DNA from: Postechiella sp039985655
GTDB taxonomy: Bacteria > Bacteroidota > Bacteroidia > Flavobacteriales > Flavobacteriaceae
Assembly (NCBI GenBank): GCA_039985655.1
Contig: JBDWSF010000007.1
Coordinates: 26,905-90,904 of the forward strand
Length of the DNA stretch: 64,000 nt
Reading direction: 5' to 3'
Part shown: piece after piece, positions 16,905 through 25,640 of the stretch
Layout of the letters: every line of letters starts with the position of its first letter
Numbering within the stretch: position 1 is the first letter of the stretch
Notes under the pieces: generated by a model
Told to the model about the DNA's origin: nothing
What the model saw: only the letters and a program-made list of their open reading frames with translations
Databases searched by the model: none
Translations under genes and position numbers: made by a program

Positions 16905-19517
16905 ATGAATATAAAAAAACGGATTTTATTACTGTCTATAACTATAATTTTTCAGTTATCAAATTCACAAGAAACTACAGGTTTAATAAACATAGATACC
17001 AAAAATGGGCACGCTATTAAAATAGGCTCTAGTGGGTTTAATGTTAGAATAGCCGATAAAAGTTGGAGTTATTTGCATCCAGATTTCAGAAAATCTGTTC
17101 ATCAATTAAAACCAGGTTGGCTTCGCTATTTTTCAGGTACTATGGGCGATGCATTTAGTAGTGCTACCGGACAATATGATATTGATTATGCTATGATGTT
17201 CGATCACTCTAAACAATACCTTAAAGGGTACCGGTTTACGGATGTTAAAGGGCCACATCGTATTATAGATTTGTATGATTTATTAAGTGAAATAAATGGA
17301 AAATTAATAGTTACCGTAAATGGATTTTCTGAAACACCAGAAATGACTCTTGAACTTGCCAGATTCTGCAAAAATAATAATATTGAAGTCGCAACATGGC
17401 AATTTTGTAACGAGCCTTATTTTTATGTGCCTCATAGAGAACGTAATTGGTGGAATAACGGATATGATTATGCAGCAAAAATGAAACCACATGCAGACGC
17501 TATAAAATCTGTTTTTCCAGATGCATTTCTTGCTTTAAACAGTACTTGGGATGGTATTTGGGGTTTCATGAAAGAAATTAATACGTATCAAAAAGAGCAT
17601 GGGGCTTATTGGAATGTGTTTTCTAAACATTCTTACGCACCTCATATAGGTAGAAGAGAGTCTGTGCAGAATGCATATAAAAGGGGAAATACAAAATTAA
17701 TTGAAGCTACTTCTCCTCTTGCAATGCAGGAAATTGAAGCTTATAATTGGGAAGATGTACCTATGGTAATCACCGAGTTTGGTGTGTGGAATAAGCCCTT
17801 AAACGGTATTTATTCTAGTATTTATAACATTGAATATGTAATGCGTCAATTACAGCATACAAACACTTGGTATGTAGGAGCTCATGAAGTGAGTAGTAAA
17901 CATGTTCCTGAAATAAATATTAATGAACAAATAGAAGAAGCCTTTAAAAAAGATGTAGAACTTAAAACAGATTCTATTTTAACGGGAATAAATAGAATGC
18001 TAGAAGGTAAGGCTTACGAGATCTATCATGATGTAACCAATCATTCAGATTTTATTTATGAATCTGATGTAGACAATGGTTTTACGGCTCCCGGACTAGA
18101 GAATACGACTGAAGAAGGATATTACTCACAAGCCTATAGAGGTGTTGATGGGTATAATTATTTGGTTTTTACAAATAGAACTTCTGAAGCTAAAAGTTTT
18201 CATATAACCACTGATGGTATACCTTTAAATAAAGACATAGAAGTAAATTATATAACCGCAGATTCAATACAAGTTCAAAATACAAACATAAAATCTACGG
18301 TTTATAAAAATGGAAAAATTAATATACCTTCTTTTAGCTTATCTGTAGCAAAATGGAAGTCAAAATTAATGACCAAACCTAGTAAACCAACAATTTATAA
18401 AAGCGAAATATTATCTAACAGTATAAAGTTAACTTGGGGTAAAATTGAAAGTGTAGAGAACTATAAAATTTATTATGGTGAAAATTCAAATGATTTAAAG
18501 AAAGAAATTATTGTAAATGATGAGTCTGTTAATGAATTTGAAGTTAAAGAATTAAAAACGAATGCAACATATTACTTTAAAATGGTTGCAGAAAATAAAC
18601 AAGGTATAAGCGAATTTTCTAATCAAATTAAGATAAAAAATAATATCCCTGAAAAACCTGAAATATTTAAAACATCTAGAAGAAATAATACCGCTACAAT
18701 TTTTTGGAAAAGTGTAACGAATGCAAAAGGTTATAAATTAAAATATATAAACCAAAATACGGGTAAGGAAGTTGAGTTAGATGCCAATAATGTTTTTGGT
18801 TTTAGAGTAAAAGATTTAAAATATAATGAACCTTATCAATTTTCTATAGCAGCTTATAATGGCATGGGCATTGGTGAATTTTCAAAATCAGAAACCTTAA
18901 TTTTATCAGAGAGAGTACCGCTAAGTCCAAGAAACGTTTCGGCTATAAGAGAAAATACAGGTAATGTATTGGTAAAATGGATTGAACAAGATTCTGTCTT
19001 ACCTAAGACTACTTATAATGTGTATAGAGGGGAAGAACTGCATAAGTATAAAAAAATAGCAGAAGGCATAAAAGAATCTTATTTTAAAGATATTACAGCT
19101 GATAATGGAACGATGTGTTATTATACTGTAAAAGCAGAAACTGAAGCTGGAGAAAGTAACTTTTATCCAAATACGGCAACGCTTTATACTACACATGAAA
19201 AACATTTAATTGAAATTACCTCTATTAAAAAACAAAATGATGGATATTTACTTAAAGTTGAATTCAGTAATTTATTATTGAATAAAAACCAATATACTTA
19301 TGGTGTTAAACTTGAAAATATATCATATTTAACTGTTGAGGAGACTACAATTCAAGGAGAAAAAGAAAACATGAAAATAAATGCAAGTAATTTTGAAGTT
19401 TTTATTCCTATTGAAAAGTTAGCAAAACATTCTAAGTATAGCATTAAAGCATTTATTAATACAAATGGCAAAAGTCTTTTTAGTAAGTTGCCAAATAAAA
19501 CTATTAAAACAAATTAA
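16905..19517 (+). CDS. TIM-barrel glycoside hydrolase with fibronectin III repeats (family unassigned)
   Basis: An 870-aa secreted protein. Signal peptide about 1-21; a clan GH-A-like TIM barrel about 25-480 with Glu170 in FCNEPYF (acid/base) and Glu291 in ITEFGVW (nucleophile); then about three fibronectin type III domains (about 490-770) and a further beta-rich domain to the end. No YPNP sorting domain is present, so it is probably periplasmic or otherwise exported. The barrel has the general look of GH39/GH30-like enzymes but I cannot place it in a family. It is the first gene of the long operon-like run up to at least 32520, with close spacing afterwards. Confidence 0.75.
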   Translation: MNIKKRILLLSITIIFQLSNSQETTGLINIDTKNGHAIKIGSSGFNVRIADKSWSYLHPDFRKSVHQLKPGWLRYFSGTMGDAFSSATGQYDIDYAMMFDHSKQYLKGYRFTDVKGPHRIIDLYDLLSEINGKLIVTVNGFSETPEMTLELARFCKNNNIEVATWQFCNEPYFYVPHRERNWWNNGYDYAAKMKPHADAIKSVFPDAFLALNSTWDGIWGFMKEINTYQKEHGAYWNVFSKHSYAPHIGRRESVQNAYKRGNTKLIEATSPLAMQEIEAYNWEDVPMVITEFGVWNKPLNGIYSSIYNIEYVMRQLQHTNTWYVGAHEVSSKHVPEININEQIEEAFKKDVELKTDSILTGINRMLEGKAYEIYHDVTNHSDFIYESDVDNGFTAPGLENTTEEGYYSQAYRGVDGYNYLVFTNRTSEAKSFHITTDGIPLNKDIEVNYITADSIQVQNTNIKSTVYKNGKINIPSFSLSVAKWKSKLMTKPSKPTIYKSEILSNSIKLTWGKIESVENYKIYYGENSNDLKKEIIVNDESVNEFEVKELKTNATYYFKMVAENKQGISEFSNQIKIKNNIPEKPEIFKTSRRNNTATIFWKSVTNAKGYKLKYINQNTGKEVELDANNVFGFRVKDLKYNEPYQFSIAAYNGMGIGEFSKSETLILSERVPLSPRNVSAIRENTGNVLVKWIEQDSVLPKTTYNVYRGEELHKYKKIAEGIKESYFKDITADNGTMCYYTVKAETEAGESNFYPNTATLYTTHEKHLIEITSIKKQNDGYLLKVEFSNLLLNKNQYTYGVKLENISYLTVEETTIQGEKENMKINASNFEVFIPIEKLAKHSKYSIKAFINTNGKSLFSKLPNKTIKTN

Positions 19518-19559
19518 TATGTTAGTTTGTAATAATAATAAATAGAAATTATATCATTT

Positions 19560-21068
19560 ATGAATACTGTAAAATTTTTTCTATTACTAATTTTAATAAG
19601 TTCTTGTAAAAATAATAAGGAATTAAGCAGACAAAGTACTTCCTCTAAAAAAAATCCACCTAACATCGTTTATATCTTAGCAGACGATATGGGATACGGA
19701 GATCTTTCTGGCTTAAATCCAAATTCTGGTATTCAAACACCTAATATGGATAAAATTATTAAACAAGGAGTTTATTTTACAGATGCACATACAAACTCAT
19801 CTGTATGTACACCAACTAGATATGGTATTATGACAGGGCGTTATGCATGGAGGAGCTCATTAAAAAAAGGAGTCTTAAATGGTTATGGTAAACCATTGAT
19901 TGAAGATGATAGGCCAACTATTGCTACTTATTTAAAAGAAAATGGATACCATACAGCTTGTATAGGAAAATGGCATATTGGTACTGGACTGCAGCCTAAA
20001 GATGGTGAAGTGTCAATTATAGAGAACAAAGGAAAAAGTAATGTGGATTTTTCAAAAAAAATAAAAGATCCTACTAGTTTAGGGTTTGATTATTCATATA
20101 TAATTCCAGCCTCTTTAGATATGCCGCCATATGTGTATATAGAAAATGGAAAAGTATTAGAACTACCAACTGGTTACACGAATGGAAAGCATCAAAATAA
20201 GTCAGGACGCGGAGTTACATGGAGAGCCGGAGAAAAAGCACCTAGTTTTGTTATTGAAAATACTTTAGATAATTTTACAAAAAAAACAGAAAATTATATT
20301 GAGAAACAAAAAGATGCTAATAATCCTTTCTTTCTTTATTTTGCATTAACAGCGCCGCACACCCCATGGTTACCTACTGGTGATGCTGTGGGAAAATCGA
20401 AAGCAGGACGTTATGGTGATTTTGTAACGATGGTTGATGATGCTGTAGGAGCTGTTGTAAATACGTTGAAAAAAACTGGAAAGTTGAACAATACTTTAAT
20501 TATAGTTACTTCAGACAATGGCTCACATTGGAAGCCAGAAGATAAGAAAGAATATGCGCATCGTGCAAATTTCATTTATAAAGGTCAGAAAGCAGATATT
20601 TATGAAGGAGGTCATAGAGTACCTTATATTGCTCAATGGCCAGGGGTTATTCCTGCGGGTCATAAATCTAACCAAATACTATGTACAACAGATTTATTTT
20701 CTACGTTATCAGGGATATTAAATAATCCAGCAATTGAAAATGGAGCAGAAGATAGTTATAATCTTTGGTCTGCGTATATTTCTAAAAAAGTGGAACCTAT
20801 TAGAGAAGCTATTGTGCATCATTCTTACAGTGGTATGTTTTCAATAAGAAAAAACAAATGGAAGTACACTCCTAATTTAGGATCTGGAGGTTTTTCAAAA
20901 CCTAAATCGGTTGAGGCTAAAGAAAATCAAGCACCCGGGACTTTATATGATATGTTTCAAGATCCCGAAGAAAAAAATAATCTTTACAAAAAGTTTCCTT
21001 TAGTAGTAAAAGAATTAGATACACTTTTAGAAAAGTATAAAACTCAAGGATATAGTAATAAATTATAA
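19560..21068 (+). CDS. S1-family sulfatase, lipoprotein
   Basis: A 502-aa sulfatase with lipobox LISSC, so membrane-anchored after export. Motifs: ADDMGYGD near residue 42; formylglycine motif CTPTR with Cys83, which has Thr in the place where most copies have Ser (a tolerated variant); GKWHIG near 140; TSDNGSHW; and the C-terminal LYDM-DPEEKNNL segment. It removes sulfate from oligosaccharides released by the upstream glycosidases. It lies 42 bases after the TIM-barrel/FnIII gene and 33 bases before the GH97-like gene. Confidence 0.92.
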   Translation: MNTVKFFLLLILISSCKNNKELSRQSTSSKKNPPNIVYILADDMGYGDLSGLNPNSGIQTPNMDKIIKQGVYFTDAHTNSSVCTPTRYGIMTGRYAWRSSLKKGVLNGYGKPLIEDDRPTIATYLKENGYHTACIGKWHIGTGLQPKDGEVSIIENKGKSNVDFSKKIKDPTSLGFDYSYIIPASLDMPPYVYIENGKVLELPTGYTNGKHQNKSGRGVTWRAGEKAPSFVIENTLDNFTKKTENYIEKQKDANNPFFLYFALTAPHTPWLPTGDAVGKSKAGRYGDFVTMVDDAVGAVVNTLKKTGKLNNTLIIVTSDNGSHWKPEDKKEYAHRANFIYKGQKADIYEGGHRVPYIAQWPGVIPAGHKSNQILCTTDLFSTLSGILNNPAIENGAEDSYNLWSAYISKKVEPIREAIVHHSYSGMFSIRKNKWKYTPNLGSGGFSKPKSVEAKENQAPGTLYDMFQDPEEKNNLYKKFPLVVKELDTLLEKYKTQGYSNKL

Positions 21069-21101
21069 ATTAAATTTAATAATTTCAATACATCTTTATT
21101 T

Positions 21102-23006
21102 ATGATTCGAAAGATTAAACTTAGGATTCTTTTATTGTTTTGTAGTATCGCAATAATGGCATGTGATAAAAAACAAAATGAGTTTTCAATAAAATCTGTT
21201 AGTGAAACCTTAGAGGTTAAAATTATTAATGTAGAAGGAAATTTAAAATATACTCTTTTTAGTGATGGGAAAGAATTAATAAAACCTTCAGAAATATCAA
21301 TAGTTCCAAATGCCCTTACTGAAATAAAAGGTTCAATAGTAAATTCCGAGAATAAGATATGGAAACCGGTTTGGGGTCAGTTTAGTGAAATAAAGGATGA
21401 ATATTCTGAGCTTGTTTTAGATCTTTTAATTGATGCTACAAAAGCCAAATTATATGTTCGTGTTTATAATAATGGTGTTGGTTTTAGATACCAATTAGAA
21501 GAGTTTAAAAAGGGCGTAGAAGCAAATTTTTATTGTGAGTACTTTTTAAATAAAACAGATCAAATTTACTCTCCAAATGGTGAAAAACCTCCATTAGGAC
21601 CTCTTAAAATAGAAGACCTAGAGACAATAAAAAAACAGCCAAAATTGAAAACACCTTTGGTTGTAGAGAATTTTGAAAATAAACACTTGTCTCTATTAGA
21701 ATCAGATTTATATGTTGCTCCTCAATTTGGAACCATAAAATTTAAGTTTCTTAAGGATAAAAATATTTTAGTTTCTTCAAATAAGGTAAAACTGGAAGGA
21801 ACAAAAGTTACTACGCCTTGGCGAGTTATATTAGTAGAAGAGAAAATAGGAGGTTTAGTAACAAACACTGTTCCGCTTAATCTAGCAACTCCTAATAAAA
21901 TAGAAGACACATCATGGATTCAACCAGGCAAATCACTTTGGGATTGGAGAGTACACGGTTATAAAACAGAAGACGGTTTTGTTTACGGTATAAATACAGA
22001 AAGCTATTTAAGGTTTATTGATTTTGCGGCAGAAAAAAATATCGAATACTTTTTAATTGATGCCAGTTGGTACACAAAAGTTGCAAATAATCATTTTGAG
22101 ATAGTTGATGAATTAGATTTAAAAAAAGTATCTAAGTATGCAAAAGGAAAGGATGTGAAATTGATTTTATACTATGATAGAAAAAAAGGAGATTATGGGG
22201 ATGAAGGTTTGTTTTCTTATTTTGAATCTTTAGGGATGAGTGGTATAAAATATGGATTTATGGGTAATAATGTTTCCTTTACAAGTGATGCTATTCAGCA
22301 AAGTGCAAAAAACCATTTATTAGTAGATTTTCATGATTCCCCAGTACCTTTTACAGGAATTGATAGAACATTTCCTAATGCTATAACCCGAGAATATTGT
22401 CATGCACAACAAGATGCTAGAAAAGTTTTTACTCCAGAAACTTTTATTAAAATGGCATTAATTAACGCTATTCATGGACCATTAGACATGAATAATGGTA
22501 ATTTTGATTTGATTGGTATCAACAGAGGCGATAGAAAAAAAGGTCCCAAAAAGAAGAATACCTATTTTTCAACAGTAACATCTGAAGTAGCAAGAACATT
22601 GATTATTCATAGTGGTTTGGTTTGTTTACCAGATGCCCCAGAAGCGTACAATAAAAAGGCAGATTTATTTGAGTTTATTGAAAAAATGCCTGTTGGGAAA
22701 TGGGATGAAAGTAAAGTGTTAACTAGTAAAATGGGAAAATATATTACTACTGCAAGAAGACATAATAAAGATTGGTTTATTGCTTCAGTTACCAATAAAG
22801 AAAAAAGGACATTAGATATTACACTAGATTTTCTACAAGATAAAAAATCATACGCTGTAACTTATTATGAAGACACTGAGGAAACCCATGGGATAGAAAA
22901 CCCTGAAGCATATCAAATTAAAACAGGGTCATTAAAAAAAGGAGATGTTATAAAAATTAAAATGGCTGCTGGTGGTGGACATTGTATGTGGATTAGACCA
23001 GAATAA
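21102..23006 (+). CDS. GH97-like glycoside hydrolase with atypical catalytic site
   Basis: A 634-aa lipoprotein (IMACD lipobox) with the three GH97 parts: N-terminal beta-sandwich (about 25-270), TIM barrel (about 275-530) and a small C-terminal beta domain. The barrel shows the VDFH..P.P.TG..RT(F)PN signature of the family. From memory of GH97, retaining members have an Asp nucleophile in a GIK-D-F segment and inverting SusB-type members have Gly there plus a Glu after the conserved His. This protein reads GIKYGFM (Gly385) and VDFHDSP (Asp412), so it matches neither class fully. Known activities are alpha-glucosidase and alpha-galactosidase; here an alpha-galactose-type linkage is a guess. 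Confidence 0.8.
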   Translation: MIRKIKLRILLLFCSIAIMACDKKQNEFSIKSVSETLEVKIINVEGNLKYTLFSDGKELIKPSEISIVPNALTEIKGSIVNSENKIWKPVWGQFSEIKDEYSELVLDLLIDATKAKLYVRVYNNGVGFRYQLEEFKKGVEANFYCEYFLNKTDQIYSPNGEKPPLGPLKIEDLETIKKQPKLKTPLVVENFENKHLSLLESDLYVAPQFGTIKFKFLKDKNILVSSNKVKLEGTKVTTPWRVILVEEKIGGLVTNTVPLNLATPNKIEDTSWIQPGKSLWDWRVHGYKTEDGFVYGINTESYLRFIDFAAEKNIEYFLIDASWYTKVANNHFEIVDELDLKKVSKYAKGKDVKLILYYDRKKGDYGDEGLFSYFESLGMSGIKYGFMGNNVSFTSDAIQQSAKNHLLVDFHDSPVPFTGIDRTFPNAITREYCHAQQDARKVFTPETFIKMALINAIHGPLDMNNGNFDLIGINRGDRKKGPKKKNTYFSTVTSEVARTLIIHSGLVCLPDAPEAYNKKADLFEFIEKMPVGKWDESKVLTSKMGKYITTARRHNKDWFIASVTNKEKRTLDITLDFLQDKKSYAVTYYEDTEETHGIENPEAYQIKTGSLKKGDVIKIKMAAGGGHCMWIRPE

Positions 23007-23015
23007 AATTAAATT

Positions 23016-24611
23016 ATGAGAAATATTATTTCAACAATTGTTCTATTATTACTAATATCATCATGTAATAAATTAGAAAAAAAAGAATCAGTTTCAACAA
23101 AACCAAATGTGCTTTTCATATTGGTAGATGATTTAGGATATGCTGATTTGGGAATTATGGGGAGTAAATATTACGAAACTCCAAATATTGATAAAATCGC
23201 GACATCTGGAACTGTTTTTACAAATGGATATGCAGCCTGTACGGTATGTAGTCCTTCTAGAGCAAGTTTAATGACAGGACAAAACCCTGCGAGACATGGA
23301 ATCACCCAATTTGAAGGGCCTAGAAATAGTGGGCAATCATGGAAGGAACGTAAACGTTTTACTAAATTGTTACCACCAGAGTATAGACATCATTTAGATA
23401 CTATGTCTGTGACAATGCCAGAAGCTTTTAAAGAACAGGGGTATACTACTTTTTTTGCAGGGAAATGGCATTTAGGTGGTAAAGAACAAAAGTCGTTGCC
23501 TACCGATCATGGTTTTGATGTAAATGTTGGAGGAAATGATTCTGGAGGCCCAAGAGGAGGTTACTTTTCTCCATATAAAAACGATAATTTACCAAATTTA
23601 CCAGAAGAAAAAGGTTTAAACTTATCTATGAAACTTGCAAAAGAGACAAGTGAGTTTATTGAAAAAAACAAAGACAATCAGTTTTTTGCTTATTTATCTT
23701 TTTACGCCGTTCATGGTGGTATTCAAACCACGAAGGAAAAATGGACGAAATATCGTAATAAGGCAGAAAAAATGGGAATTTATGAAGAAGGGTTTGAAAT
23801 GGAGCGTGTTTTACCAGTAAGAAAATATCAAGATAACCCTGTTTATGCAGGATTGATTGAACATGTAGATGATGCTATAGGTACTGTAATGAAAACTTTA
23901 AAAGACTTGAATTTAGATAAAAATACCATTGTTGTTTTTACATCCGATAACGGAGGTGTTACTTCTGGCGATAGTTATTCTACCAATCAATTGAGTTTAA
24001 GAGGCGGGAAAGGGTATCAATGGGAAGGAGGAACAAGAATCCCATATTTTATTCATGTACCATGGTTGGAACAAAATGGATCTAAAATTGATGTTCCTGT
24101 TTCTGGTACAGATTTATACCCTACATTATTAGATTTAGCAGGTTTACCTCTTAAACCAGAAGCTCATAATGATGGTGAAAGTTTAAAACCTTTGTTAATT
24201 GGTGAAACGATTAAAGAGAGACCTTTATATTGGCATTATCCGCATTATGGAAATCAAGGAGGAGAACCGAGTTCTATCATCAGAAAAGGAGATTGGAAAT
24301 TAATTTATTATTGGGAAGACTTACATGCAGAATTATACAATTTAAAAACTGATTTGGGTGAACGTAATGATGTAGCTAAAACAAATCCTGAAATAGCAAA
24401 AAAAATGAAAAATCAGTTGTTAGTTTGGTTAAAATCTATGAATACACATTATGCACAAGTAGACCCAGAATGGGATGAGGTTGCTCGTAAAGAATGGTTG
24501 AAAAATCAGAAAACAAAGAATTTACCAGGTCGCGAAAAACAACGTAAAAAAATGCTGTCTCCAAACTGGAAACCTAATGAAGACTGGTGGGGAAGTGAGG
24601 TTGAAAAATAA
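23016..24611 (+). CDS. S1-family sulfatase, lipoprotein
   Basis: A 531-aa sulfatase. The lipobox LISSC is followed by an acidic/basic linker. Motifs: VDDLGYADLG near residue 36; CSPSRASLMTG with the modified Cys78; GKWHLGG near 152; TSDNGG; and the C-terminal ELYNL-DLGERNDVA segment. A His/Arg-rich insertion of about 30 residues (around 110-135) between the CxPSR helix and the MPEAF segment resembles subgroups acting on large sulfated sugars, but I do not assign a subfamily. Only 9 bases separate it from the GH97-like gene and 18 from the GH117-like gene, so the three are probably co-translated from one message. Confidence 0.92.
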   Translation: MRNIISTIVLLLLISSCNKLEKKESVSTKPNVLFILVDDLGYADLGIMGSKYYETPNIDKIATSGTVFTNGYAACTVCSPSRASLMTGQNPARHGITQFEGPRNSGQSWKERKRFTKLLPPEYRHHLDTMSVTMPEAFKEQGYTTFFAGKWHLGGKEQKSLPTDHGFDVNVGGNDSGGPRGGYFSPYKNDNLPNLPEEKGLNLSMKLAKETSEFIEKNKDNQFFAYLSFYAVHGGIQTTKEKWTKYRNKAEKMGIYEEGFEMERVLPVRKYQDNPVYAGLIEHVDDAIGTVMKTLKDLNLDKNTIVVFTSDNGGVTSGDSYSTNQLSLRGGKGYQWEGGTRIPYFIHVPWLEQNGSKIDVPVSGTDLYPTLLDLAGLPLKPEAHNDGESLKPLLIGETIKERPLYWHYPHYGNQGGEPSSIIRKGDWKLIYYWEDLHAELYNLKTDLGERNDVAKTNPEIAKKMKNQLLVWLKSMNTHYAQVDPEWDEVARKEWLKNQKTKNLPGREKQRKKMLSPNWKPNEDWWGSEVEK

Positions 24612-24629
24612 AACTTAAAATAGTACTAA

Positions 24630-25607
24630 ATGAACATTTTTTTTATAATGATAACCTTGATTTTTTTAGGAATAAATAGTTCCTTTTCTCAATCAAGCAT
24701 AAAATCGGTAACAGCATTATATTCGCCTATTATAGCATTAGGTTCCGAAGAAGGTATTAAACGGGGAGATCCTAGCGATATTATAAAAGTAGGATCGTTG
24801 TATTATGTTTGGTATTGGAAAGTAGGAGACAATATTAGATGGGCAACTTGGTATGCTACATCGCCAGATGGATTTACTTGGACAGAAAAAGGAGAAGTAC
24901 TACCTCCAGGAAAAGAAGGTAGTTGGGATGATGAAGGTTGTTTTACACCGGGGATTTTAGTAACTAACAATAAATATTATCTTTTTTATTCTGGGGTAAA
25001 CAATCCATATCGAACAAAGGATCTTGAAAAATCAAAAACTAGAATAGGAATAGCTGTTTCAGATTCACCTGATGGTCCTTGGACAAAGTTTTCAGGCAAT
25101 CCAATAATGGTTCCTAGTACCGATACTACTGAGTTTGATAGTCACAGAATTGATGATGCCAGTATTATTGTCCGTGATGGTAAATATTGGTTATATTATA
25201 AAGGGCGTCAATGGGGAAAATCACCAAGAGAAACTAAAATGGGTGTTGCCATTGCTAATAAACCAGAAGGCCCATATATAAAATATGAAAACAATCCTGT
25301 TGTTAGAGGAGGACATGAAGTATTAGTTTGGCCTCAAGGAAATGGAGTTGCAACAATGATTGGAAAAGAAGGGCCTGAGAATGTTCGAAAATCTATTATG
25401 TATGCCGAAGATGGTTTAAATTTTATAAAGACACATAGTTTCATAAATAAAAATGTCCCCTTAGCTCCGGGTGCTTATCGCCCTGAAGCATTTACTGATA
25501 CTGATAATGGTAAGATTATAAAATGGGGCGTACACAGAATGATTAATAAAAATGGACAATTTCTAGAAAGATTTGATTTAAAGGAAGTTTCTGAAAATTC
25601 AAAGTAA
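24630..25607 (+). CDS. GH117-like alpha-3,6-anhydro-L-galactosidase family enzyme
   Basis: A 325-aa five-bladed beta-propeller hydrolase with a cleavable signal peptide (about 1-20). It closely follows the GH117 pattern: RGDPSDIIKV with Asp47 (base), VWYW, FTPGIL, FDSHRIDD, WLYYKGR, and GGHEVLVWP with His229, the catalytic His characteristic of this family. Characterised GH117 enzymes release 3,6-anhydro-L-galactose from the non-reducing end of neoagaro-oligosaccharides, although some clades act on other sugars. Its presence favours an agar- or porphyran-like red-algal galactan as the target. A more diverged relative lies at 38692-39690. Confidence 0.83.
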   Translation: MNIFFIMITLIFLGINSSFSQSSIKSVTALYSPIIALGSEEGIKRGDPSDIIKVGSLYYVWYWKVGDNIRWATWYATSPDGFTWTEKGEVLPPGKEGSWDDEGCFTPGILVTNNKYYLFYSGVNNPYRTKDLEKSKTRIGIAVSDSPDGPWTKFSGNPIMVPSTDTTEFDSHRIDDASIIVRDGKYWLYYKGRQWGKSPRETKMGVAIANKPEGPYIKYENNPVVRGGHEVLVWPQGNGVATMIGKEGPENVRKSIMYAEDGLNFIKTHSFINKNVPLAPGAYRPEAFTDTDNGKIIKWGVHRMINKNGQFLERFDLKEVSENSK

Positions 25608-25640
25608 AGAAACAGGCGTAAATCAAAAAGTATAATTAAC

